DNA of 64,000 nt from Polyporus tsugae (Eukaryota > Basidiomycota > Agaricomycetes > Polyporales > Polyporaceae), in NCBI GenBank assembly GCA_024305745.1, contig JAHRBS010000007.1, positions 2,356,001 through 2,420,000 on the forward strand. The letters run 5' to 3'. Below are positions 1 to 8,758 of the stretch, piece by piece (the first letter of the stretch is position 1; every line of letters starts with the position of its first letter). Under the pieces are notes generated by a model. That model had not been told where the DNA came from. It was given only the letters and a program-made list of their open reading frames with translations, and ran no database searches. A program made the position numbers and the translations under genes.

Positions 1-1661
1 TTCCGGGACCCCTATTCAGGTATGTGATAGAATCACAAGTATCACGCCTGTGCCTAATGGTGTCGTGTAGAACGACCTGTCAGAATACTTTTCGCTTTTG
101 AACTTCGCCAACCCCAATTTCCTCGGTACGAAGAACGATTTCCGCAAGAACTTCGAGAATGTCATCATCCGCGGTCGCGATGCGGATGCCACCGATGCCG
201 TCAAAGCAGTGTGCGAGAAGAAACTGAAGGAACTCGGCAGCATCGTTACGAAGTTCATCATCCGTCGTACCAACGACCTACTCTCCAAATACCGTACGTA
301 CCCTTTTGAGGTCGGGTATCCCGTGGTACATGGGTTGATATTCGTGTGTATGCAGTGCCTGTCAAGTACGAGCAGGTCGTGTTCTGCAGGCCGTCCGCGC
401 TGCAGCTCTCCCTCTACCGGCTATTCATCTCTTCCCCTGAGATTCAAGCATTGCTTCGTGGAAAGGACTCGCAGCCGCTCAAGGCGATCAACATCCTCAA
501 GAAGCTGTGTAACCACCCCGAGCTCCTCGACCTGCCCGGCGACCTCCGCGGGTCCGAGAATCTCCTCCCAGAGGACTTCAGTGGTGCGGGGAGCAGTGCG
601 CGCGACAAGGGCAGGAACCACACTGTCCATTGCGAGTGGGGTGGCAAATTCCTTGTGCTTGAAAGGTACTGGTTGGCCAGAAATGCATCGAACCGTGGTC
701 TGAGCATGCCGTTTCAGGTTTCTTCACCGCATACGCACGGAAACGAACGACAAGATCGTCCTTATCAGCAACTACACGCAGACATTGGACCTGTTCGAGA
801 AGTTGTTGCGGAGCAAGAAGTGAGTCCGACTACTGCGCCTACCCCACTTTCTGATAACGATAACTGATAATCAAACCTGGGCAGGTATGGCTACTTCCGT
901 CTGGATGGCACGATGACGATCAACAAGCGGCAGAAGCTGGTCGACCAGTTCAACGACCCGATCGGCAAGGAGTTCGTTTTCTTGCTCAGTAGCAAGGCTG
1001 GTGGATGTGGTATCAACCTCATCGGCGCGAATCGCCTTATCCTCTTCGACCCTGGTACGTCTGCGTCAGCATGTTGTGTCAATACACTGTCTAATTTTCT
1101 TGTTAGACTGGAACCCGGCCGCTGACCAGCAGGCCCTCGCCCGTGTGTGGCGTGATGGGCAGAAGAAAGAATGTGCGTACTTTCTCTTCGCTCGCCTCCC
1201 TCGGACGCCGGCTCACATTCCCTGGATAGGTTTCGTCTACCGGTTCATCTCCACTGGCACGATCGAGGAGAAAATATTCCAGCGCCAGGCGAACAAGCAG
1301 TCTCTTTCCTCTGCCGTCGTCGACGAGAAGGAGGATGTCGAGCGCCACTTCTCACTCGACTCACTGCGGAAGTTGTTTTTGTTCAACGAGAACACGCTCT
1401 GTGAGACCCACGAGACGTTCAAGTGCAAGCGGTGCAAGGATGGCAGGCAGTTCATCAAGGCCCCTGCATTGCTCTACGGTGATGCGAGCACGTAAGTATA
1501 CTTCTTGTTTATGTTTATGCAAGCGTAGCGGGTCGTTGACCCTGAGATCTAGGTGGAACCACTTCACAAACGGAGAGCTGAAGAACAACCATGATGACCT
1601 ACTTCGTGCTGAAGTTGGGTTGCCTGAAGTTTCGTTTGTTTTCCAGTACATCAGTCATTAG
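1..1661 (+). CDS. RAD54: RAD54-type SWI2/SNF2 DNA translocase, C-terminal part (5' truncated by window edge)
   Basis: Exons: <1-19, 71-293, 356-665, 718-819, 885-1054, 1107-1172, 1230-1491, 1553-1661 (stop TAG). The visible ~420 residues begin in the N-terminal motor lobe at SGTPIQ and [12 protein letters not shown], then cover the second RecA lobe: [38 protein letters not shown] (motif V), [19 protein letters not shown] (motif VI) and [18 protein letters not shown]. The tail has the RAD54-like [12 protein letters not shown] region, which favours RAD54 over other SNF2 helicases. RAD54 remodels Rad51-DNA filaments and drives branch migration in homologous recombination in the nucleus. The start and the ATP-binding motifs I-II lie outside the window. 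Family call is strong; the exact orthologue (RAD54 versus the RDH54 paralogue) is slightly less certain. Confidence 0.93.
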
Positions 1662-1930
1662 TCGCTATGCGATTGCTTTTAGGAGTCGTTCAGGTTTCAT
1701 GGTGACGCTTTTCCTTGCTCACTAGACGACGGACTTCTTGGGACTGAGCATTGATTGTAATACCTATACCTTGCACATCATGTAACAACATATGGAATCA
1801 GTACGTACGTAGAGCGACCCAAGCGGTAGCATGTTCGACTAGGGATACATATAATAGTACACGCCGAAATAACTTCATGTCCGCAGTGTGAGGGTAGCAG
1901 TGAAGGAAACATAGGATGCTCCGACGTACT

Positions 1931-3217
1931 TCATGGGACCACGTCGTTCCAGCTGCCCCATTCCCCTGCGATCTTCCGCACCTTGACCTTCTCGCCTACA
2001 GTACCAAAGTAAGCTGCGTCGTACCACGTCTGCATCTCCTCTTCGCTGAACGGCCCAAAGGTCTGACTGGCGTCCCCTGCTTCTGGCACATCCCACTTGT
2101 ACTCGTACTTGACGTCCGCGGACGGGGGCATCCAGTCCTTGTCGACATTTCCGGTCGCACGAACGGAGCGAACGAGCTCCTCGTATGTTTTGGTGTAGAT
2201 GTCCGTGTCGCCGAGAGACATGAGCGTAGAAGCGAAATGTGTGATTGTCTCGACGTCCGTGGCCTCCGGCGAGGTCGCCTTGGAGGTATGGTCGACCTCC
2301 ATCGCAGCACCTGTCCCGTTCTCGGCATCGCGTTTCGTCTTGTTGTTAGGCCTGAGTAGGGGGAAACAATGAGCAACACGCAACGAGCATGAACAGCGAT
2401 AAACTGACTTCTTTTTTGTCGTTCCGGTCTTCTTCGCCTTAGCCCCAAGCCGCTGCAGGGCTTCCAGCACCGTCTCGCCCTTCTTCAGCATCGCGACCAG
2501 TTGCTGCTCGATGTGGTCCTTCCCGCCGAGCTCCTGCAACTCGCGGTCCTCCGCCCTCTGTCTCTCCCTCTGCAGCTTCTCCTGCGCCTTGTGGAGCTTC
2601 CGCGCCTTCTTGATCTCCCGCTCGTCCATGCCCTCCATCCACCGGTCATGCACCGCGTGCGGATCGAAGGTTCGCACGTACATCCCGTCCGCGGAGAACT
2701 TGCCCTCCTCCATCTCTTCGCGCATGTTGAACGCGCTCAGCTCGAAGCCCATCCCCGCCTTCTTCCGCCGCTCTGCGTCATCCTCGTCCTCTGGCTCGTC
2801 CTCCTCGTCCTCGTCCCCGTCCGACCCTCCAGCGCCGAACTCCTGCCCCTCGATGTCGCCTAGCCGGAGGAACTCCTCATTCTTCTTCCCTCCGAGGCCC
2901 TCCGCCGCCTTCTGCTCCTCCTTCTCACCCATCGCGAACATGTCCTCGTCCTCGTCGGCCGCCCCGCCCACGCCGGGCTTGCGGCTGTTCACGACGCCCT
3001 CGCCGTCGTCGCTCGAGTCCGACTCGTACCCCTCGGTGTTGACGCGCCCCTTGCGCTTCGCGGACGGGTTCTCGAGCTGCGCATCGACCTCCTCAGCGAA
3101 GTTGGCAGGGTCCTCGGACGGCTCGACGAAGCGCGTCTTTTTGCGCGAGCCCTCTGCGGCGGGCGTGCTGTCCCCGCTCGCGGTGGCGGCTCGTTTGTGG
3201 GAAGGTCTGGGAGGCAT
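1931..3217 (-). CDS. LIN1: LIN1/CD2BP2-like GYF-domain protein (U5 snRNP-associated)
   Basis: Exons on the minus strand: 3217-2409 and 2351-1931, giving 409 residues. The protein starts MPPRPSHKRAA and has a lysine-rich N-terminus, long acidic stretches (residues ~85-160), the conserved block around FNMREEMEEGKF and a coiled, charged middle. The C-terminal GYF domain is YEYKWDVPE through GPFSEEEMQTWYDAAYF (residues ~345-385). CD2BP2/Lin1 proteins bind proline-rich partners and belong to the U5/tri-snRNP. The 57-bp intron at 2408-2352 has GT..AG ends but is divisible by three and has no stop, so an unspliced 428-residue form is also possible. The family assignment rests on the GYF domain and overall layout. 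Confidence 0.88.
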   Translation of the reverse strand: MPPRPSHKRAATASGDSTPAAEGSRKKTRFVEPSEDPANFAEEVDAQLENPSAKRKGRVNTEGYESDSSDDGEGVVNSRKPGVGGAADEDEDMFAMGEKEEQKAAEGLGGKKNEEFLRLGDIEGQEFGAGGSDGDEDEEDEPEDEDDAERRKKAGMGFELSAFNMREEMEEGKFSADGMYVRTFDPHAVHDRWMEGMDEREIKKARKLHKAQEKLQRERQRAEDRELQELGGKDHIEQQLVAMLKKGETVLEALQRLGAKAKKTGTTKKKSVYRCSCSLRVAHCFPLLRPNNKTKRDAENGTGAAMEVDHTSKATSPEATDVETITHFASTLMSLGDTDIYTKTYEELVRSVRATGNVDKDWMPPSADVKYEYKWDVPEAGDASQTFGPFSEEEMQTWYDAAYFGTVGEKVKVRKIAGEWGSWNDVVP

Positions 3218-3684
3218 ATGTACCCGCGCGTAAGGTTTTATGATTTAGGCGAGAACGTCTGGGGCAGCAGCGGGGATAGCAATGTGTGACGAGTGGTGAC
3301 TGTGCTGGGGGCTTGGTGGAGGTTCCTGTGAAAGTGATCACAGTTCCACCCGCTCGATGGTCCATTATGACTGCTGGGCGCTAAAAGCACACGCAAGTTC
3401 GCCGCGGGCCCACTGATTTGTTGTACATAACTTCAAGTTCAACATTTTAAGTACAGGTACGACATATATAGACGTAAGCTAGCTAATGGAACAGTAGGGT
3501 ATGGAAGGAACAATATTCTCGCCGCGTTCTAGTGTATGAATGAATAGAGATACTTCGGAAGACTCTCTCGTGGTCACTAACGTAGAAACTTCAAGTTGAA
3601 AGAACCCCGCAACAATGATGGACAATGAGACCGAAAACACGAAGACATGTTATGGAGATCACGACGATATATCTGGAAAGCTTC
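3218..3684. other. Intergenic: LIN1 promoter and 3' flank of the first DUF7918 gene
   Basis: These 467 bp hold the upstream region of the minus-strand LIN1 gene and the 3' flank of the minus-strand DUF7918 gene that ends at 3685. I see no coding signal, repeat or RNA gene here. Confidence 0.6.
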
Positions 3685-4880
3685 TCATGTGAGGTCGATG
3701 ACTTCGTTCGCCCAATCGACTGGAACGTGGATGGGTGAGGCTTCCCGTTTAACCACCGTCTTCGACTTCTTGGCCTGAGCTTGAGCGAGCTGGGTTTGCA
3801 GCATCATAATGTGCTCCTAAAGCGAAATAGGTAACTAATGAGTTCAAAGCAATAGTACAAGAACGCATTCACCTGGAGGAATGTGACGCGGTCCTCATCC
3901 TCATCCTCGCCGTCGGTTTGTTCTGCCTTCACTTCATCGGGATTTCTGCGCGCTCGTTTAGGGTCACTTGGGCCAGCATCTTCTGGACCGGCGTCGCGAG
4001 CCTCTGAAGGCCGCTTGTTGCCAGTCGGCGGGCGAGGCGCGATGTCGTTCGCGCGCAGAAGTTCTGGAAACGGGTTCGCAACCTAGGCTCCAAAGCAATC
4101 CTCAAGGACGCACCTATCGGTCGGTACAGGAACTTAAAGACGGCGAACGGCCGGTTCTGTAGCCCAATGGCCTTCATCTGTCGGGTGGGTTTACACGCGG
4201 CCGCCGCTCCAATCCTGGCAGGTAACCAAAAAGTCTGAGTACATACCAGAACTTTAGGGAAGAAGAACGAGAGAAGGCTTACGACACTGCGTGCACCCCA
4301 GCCTTCTTGCTTTTTTCGTGAACAGGACCAATTTCAGGGACTTCGCCCATGGAGAAGAAATCATCGCAATCATGGTAAGCATCCACCCTCCTCATCTCGA
4401 CTTCAATGACTCCTAGTTTGTCTAGTCGCAAGGCGGATGGGGAATTCGACGCTACGGCTTCGTCATCTAGGAAGGCATTACAAGTGGCGTATTTGTAGAT
4501 GTCGATGACGGTCGGCAACGTACCAGTTACTTTCAATTGGGAGAACAACAGAGACCGTACTTGGCCTGGGCGATCGACCAATCCGGAAACGGACCCGCTA
4601 TCCTTATGCCGAGAAACGCAACGGCCGTCAACCAGTGTCGTCACTTGCATTAGTGTGGGTGTGGGTGAAGCGTCATCTTTCCAGTGCACGCTAAATGCCT
4701 TCGGGACGACTGTGAGCGGAAACTCGAGAGCGAAGGACGAATATGTAGGCCTGCCTTTCCGCTTTCACTTGGAACCCAGCATGTCACAGTTCGCTCGTCT
4801 TCCAGTTGTACATCGTATTGTTCAAGCTCCTTCCCATCACAGCAGATGTGAGCGGAGAAACCTTTGAGCTTGAGGGGCAT
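3685..4880 (-). CDS. DUF7918-domain protein, copy A (302 aa)
   Basis: Six exons on the minus strand: 4880-4755, 4698-4524, 4466-4283, 4214-4114, 4063-3873, 3816-3685. The product carries the DUF7918 core seen in agaricomycete proteins: GFSAHICCDGKELEQYDV, VTCWVPSE, FSVHWKDD, the FSQLKVTDDEA strand, LGVIEVEMRR, PVHEKSKKAG, then FAVFKFLYRP followed by LLRANDIAP. A short coiled segment (EHIMMLQTQLAQAQAKK) follows, and the protein ends VIDLT, which resembles a SUMO-interacting motif. VKAE and VKRE in the tail match the SUMOylation consensus. The first intron (4754-4699) appears to be GC-AG; a GT donor cannot give the conserved SESGK/AFSVHW junction. Function of the family is unknown. It lies directly downstream of copy B in the same orientation. 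Confidence 0.82.
4699..4754 (-). other. Probable GC-AG intron in DUF7918 copy A
   Basis: The exon junction AAG|GC...AAG|GCA restores the family-typical SESGK-AFSVHW sequence in frame. The 56-nt length and an internal CTCAC branch-like site suit introns of this genome. No GT donor nearby gives the same product. Confidence 0.6.
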
Positions 4881-5188
4881 TTGAGCACGACCTGGGTGAC
4901 GGGAAACTGAAACGGTGCGAGAGAAGCACCCTCGGAATGGTGTAGATGGTGGTCACGAAGCACAGGACGACGACGGCTTCAAGTTCGAATCCCTCGTCCT
5001 TTAAGCAAGGACTCCTCAAGGCATCGTCACGTGCACCGCGAGATGCGGTCCGGGTGGCACTGGCAATGGGCATGTCACGTCCTCAGTCTCATTGTTACGA
5101 ATTAAAGGAGGGTGGTATAGTGGGCACTGTCATACTAGTACATAGTCACTTTGTGACAGGCTTGTTCAAGTTGTCGGATGAATAGAAA
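4881..5188. other. Intergenic between the two DUF7918 genes
   Basis: This is the promoter of copy A and the 3' flank of copy B (both minus strand), 308 bp. No other feature is seen. Confidence 0.6.
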
Positions 5189-6949
5189 TCATTCCCTAGG
5201 TTCCTTCTTTACCTTCTTAACCCCATCTGACCCAGTTTTCGCGGGTGGACGGCCAAACACAAGGTGTTGGTTTCTTGAACTTACGTGGATCTGCCGGACA
5301 TTTAAGCTGACTTTCACAAAAAGTTCTCCGAGGAAGCTGGACACCCACCTCGACGAGAGTCTCTTCCTCCTCATCCCAGGTCTCTTCCTCGGGATCATGT
5401 GGCTCACATTTAACATCCTCTTCAGGAGTACGCGGGGCTAGAGCAAGTATGTCGCCTTGTGAAGGCTCCCTGTTGAAGTGGGGCGGGGCCCTCCGAACGG
5501 AAGGCGACAGCGGCTCTGTCTTGACGACAGGAGAAGGTGAGGGCATACAGCGTGTGGATGGCGGCGGCAGTATAGGCGGTGATGGTGACGGTTCTGTCTT
5601 GATAGGCCGTGAGGCTTCCTTGGCAGTAGCAGGGGGCAGCGAAGGTTCCCTCTTGACGCGCTTTGATGGTCGCCTCTGAGGCACTGGCGAACCCTCCCTC
5701 TTGATACACGGAGACGAGTCCTTCTTGACTTTGACACAGCTCACGCTTTCTCCGGGGATGGCGTAATTGTCTCTGGAGCTTAGACGGATCTACAAGCATC
5801 TCAACTAAATAGGCGATCAGTCGTTTCATGACGACCACTCACCTCCACAACATTCTCCTTGTTGTCGTCTTCGCCTTCGTTCGCCAAGGGTGTTTGCCGG
5901 TCTACGTCGACATCCCCCGACGGGGACGACATGTCCTCATCTTGCTCGAAAACAGTCCCGTGCCGCTTGCGCGGGGCTGGCGAATCATCTCTCGGAGATG
6001 GTGGTGCTTCACTTGGCGGTCGCTGCCGTTTTTTTTGATAACCCGATGGAGACTTCGCAGAACCAACCACTGTGGCCGAACTTGATCGACTTGGCGAGCG
6101 TCCTCGAATGATTCCTTTCGACTCAAGGAACTCTGCGCCCACTCAGCATTAAGCTGACTTCTCGGACACCAACAAGCAGAGACACGTACCTCTCGGCCGA
6201 TAGTAGAACCGGAAGACGACGTACGGCTTGTCATCAATGAGTAACGGCTTCAAGATTGTTGACCTCGCTTTGACGTCCTTCTTGTCAGCCAGGCTTTCGT
6301 AGCACTTCCATCAATCTAACGCCTTGTGGTAACAGATGATGCACGCACGACACGCAATGGCTACCCGTGCCCCGACCTTTCGTTTTGCGCTCGTGGACTG
6401 AGCCACTAGGTTTAGGAGCTTGAGGCGTAAATGGCACGGACATGAAGTCGCGCGCCCGTCGCAGTTTGATTTCAATTGTTCCCAAGTCGTCGCTGTACGC
6501 GGAGGGAAGGTCATCGTCGTCTGTGCGTTGCAAGGATTCAGCTCCTATCTTCAGGGGACTGGGGGAACGTAGAAAACCGTACCGTGTGTCACCAGTGAAG
6601 CAAACTGGTATGGGGCAAGAGCATCGGCTGCCACACGGAAGCCGCCGTTTGAAGTCTTGGACGAGCCTTTGACGTGGGATACGACACCCATCCTGCGGCC
6701 ATCCATCCGGATTTCGACAGACAGGTGGGAGGGCGGCTTGGAGTCGATCCAATGCACCTTGAACTCCTAGTTGAAGCTATCAGAATTGTCACCTCAACGC
6801 ATGTCACGATGAGCACGCACCATTCCTGCCTCGCTCACGAAGTATCCAGACATAGTGACCTTATCCCTCTCGACTTTGGCTTTGTGGACCTCGACTTCTT
6901 CACCATTGTAGGATACGTATGCGCCGTACCCGCGATGATTGAGGGGCAT
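5189..6949 (-). CDS. DUF7918-domain protein, copy B (473 aa, SUMO-consensus-rich tail)
   Basis: Seven exons on the minus strand: 6949-6821, 6766-6583, 6520-6349, 6293-6190, 6132-5843, 5789-5285, 5226-5189; frame closes at TGA. The DUF7918 core is residues ~1-200: MPLNHRGYGAYVSYNGEEV, FKVHWIDS, VTHDDDDLP, LGTIEIKLRR, SVHERKTKG, then PYVVFRFYYRP and EFLESKGIIRGRS. It aligns block by block with copy A and shares all early intron positions, so the pair is a tandem duplication. The C-terminal ~270 residues are disordered, proline/serine-rich, and contain a series of psi-K-x-E sites: IKRE, VKRE, IKTE, VKTE, VKCE, VKKE. The last intron (5284-5227) has a perfect GTAAGT donor; without it the ORF would end at 5217 in a different tail. 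No known function. Confidence 0.8.
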
Positions 6950-8187
6950 ACCTCTATGAGACAGAAGTACGGGGCTAGTGCTGATGAATGTGGTGCAAGG
7001 GACGCGTAGCGTCCGAGTCCATGTTTCGAGGCGCCGAGACTCGGACGCGACATGACAATTTCCCACGTGACCGAGCATTGACAACTGAAGTTCGTGCTCC
7101 CGGCGCCGAGTGGCGGTCACCGACGTCGATATTCCCGGTCATTTCGCCGATAGCTGCCATTGATGAATCCCACCGACTCTTGGTATCTTCCAGGGCGTCG
7201 AGGAGCCTCACAAACATGCTCACGCTCTATGCCGTCAACACTGGTGCTGCAACCGCGTATGTCGTCTCTCTACGATTTCGTACAGCGAGCTTATTCCTAT
7301 TCCATAAAGCACAGCATCCTTCACCTCCGTGATTTTAATAAGTTGCATGTGTTTGCCAAAGGTCGTTCGAGTCACCCTGACGAGTCTTACCGCAAGTATG
7401 GCTCAGTACGCGGCACCCTAGCGTCCTTTGGTCTGGCCCAGATAGATAGCAGCAAAGCGTATGTGCCTTCCCGAAGTTCAAGGGTTATCGTGCTGACTCT
7501 CCCTCGCCTGGACTCGAACCCCAGTCTACACCAACTCGTTCCTGGGAAGGTATTCGTCTTAAGGACTTTCCCACTGAAGTTCGCGTTGATAAAGGCTCGG
7601 CATGACTAGCTTGAACTCTCGCTCGTTTCTGCGGGAGAAGAACCTTGCTCGCGGCCTCAGCGGCTTCGGGCTTATCAGCGTCGAAATCGAATTTGAAACC
7701 TCTCCTTGTGTGTGTTGCTCCTCTTAAAGTGCGCCACCTACTTATCTTTTCAATAGGATTCTCGTCTGCCATCCGCCCAGCCGGTTGCTATGGTCGGATG
7801 CGCCGGTAGTAAGTACCGCGTGTGAATCTCCCAGTTCGACAGGCGATGATGCCAGCACGCGAGTGTGATGCGATCTCACTAAGTTTAACTGGGCTTAATA
7901 GGTGGGTCGTTATATCCTTCTTCCAGGAAGAACCAACACGTTCCAATCCGCACAAGCCGGTCCAAATCGCCCGGAACCAACCTAATACCTGCTGTCTTTG
8001 TAGATTAAACGGACTCATATTGCAGTTACGCGAAGACAGTCTTTTCCGAGTATTGCTCAGGTGTCCATGCTTCTCGGTGTGCCCGTTGAATCCGACTAGT
8101 CGGGGACGATAGTGCCGATCTTGAACGTATCGTAGAAGGTGCAGGCTGAGCGGACGCCCTGCGTGCGTGCGGTCCACAATTTTGCTA
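6950..8187. other. Intergenic, promoter of DUF7918 copy B; no convincing gene
   Basis: The proximal part is the upstream region of copy B. A minus-strand open stretch at 7772-7485 starts MADENPIEK and includes GFKFDFDADKPEAAEAASK. It has no recognised domain, no clear splice partners and no continuation, so I do not call it a gene. A T-loop-like GGTTCGAGTCC on the minus strand near 7515 lacks the rest of a tRNA. Confidence 0.5.
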
Positions 8188-8217
8188 CAGTCGAAACCCT
8201 CTTATCCCATACCTCTC
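8188..8217 (+). repeat. Left terminal inverted repeat of the MITE
   Basis: Thirty bp beginning CAGTCGAAACCC, matched by the inverted copy at 8576-8605 with 28/30 identity. Confidence 0.82.
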
Positions 8218-8575
8218 ATAACCCATAACCCCTTATACCTCATGGCCCAAGGCCTTTCCCGACTCGGGAAAGCGGGGATAACCCATGATCCCCTGATATC
8301 CCATACCCATACCCTTTTGGGGGCCCAAATCCCATAGCGCCGGGGGGTAAAATATGTTTTTGGCTCTGACCAAGGTGGTCACCGGTCATTCTGAGCATAC
8401 AGTAGATGTGATATAAATGCTGTTCGAGCGAACAGCAAAGCGTTGGTGACCCATTTCAGGTATGGTGGTCTCCTCGAAGAGCGCTCATTTGACGCCCGCG
8501 GACCGCGTCCTGCGAGAGCGCTTATAGGGCGCCAAAGCTCTGCTATCTCATAACCCATAGGTTTTGGCCCTTCCC

Positions 8576-8605
8576 GAGGGGTATGGGTTAAGAGGGTTTC
8601 GACTG
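8576..8605 (-). repeat. Right terminal inverted repeat of the MITE
   Basis: Inverted copy of the left repeat, ending GGGTTTCGACTG before the TA target duplication. Confidence 0.82.
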
Positions 8606-8758
8606 TATTATGACGAGTTGCCACTGCGTTGCCCTGAATCAGGCAAGTCTAGATCTGACGCCCGTGAATGTCAAATCGCGTTGGTGTTAGCGCCAAGTTG
8701 ATTCGTCCTCCCTGTACCTCCCCTATCCAACTTTGGTCCATCGCATATCATCACGCTC

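Larger units (their letters stand above)
8188..8605. mobile_element. MITE, Tc1/mariner-like, with 30-bp terminal inverted repeats and TA target duplication
   Basis: The left end (8188-8217) starts CAGTCGAAACCCTCTTA. The right end (8576-8605) is its reverse complement with two mismatches over 30 bp. TA flanks both sides (8186-8187 and 8606-8607), the target duplication of Tc1/mariner/pogo transposases. The subterminal DNA on both sides is rich in CCCATA/ATAACCC motifs. No transposase reading frame exists in the 418 bp, so it is non-autonomous. The superfamily is inferred from the CAGT-type end and the TA duplication. Confidence 0.8.

Noticed and set aside
2501..3233. Plus-strand open frames of 120 and 240 aa
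   Set aside because: They are the antisense of the acidic and charged LIN1 coding region, low complexity and with no start context.
5217..5744. Ending DUF7918 copy B at 5217 without the last intron
   Set aside because: A perfect GTAAGT donor at 5284 and acceptor at 5227 give an in-frame VKKVKKEPRE end that continues the K-x-E pattern.
7500..7530. T-arm-like GGTTCGAGTCC on the minus strand suggesting a tRNA
   Set aside because: No matching acceptor, D or anticodon arms at the right distances, and the T-stem pairing is poor.
7485..7772. Minus-strand open frame starting MADENPIEK
   Set aside because: No domain, no convincing exon partners and no homology recognised; kept only as a note in the intergenic entry.
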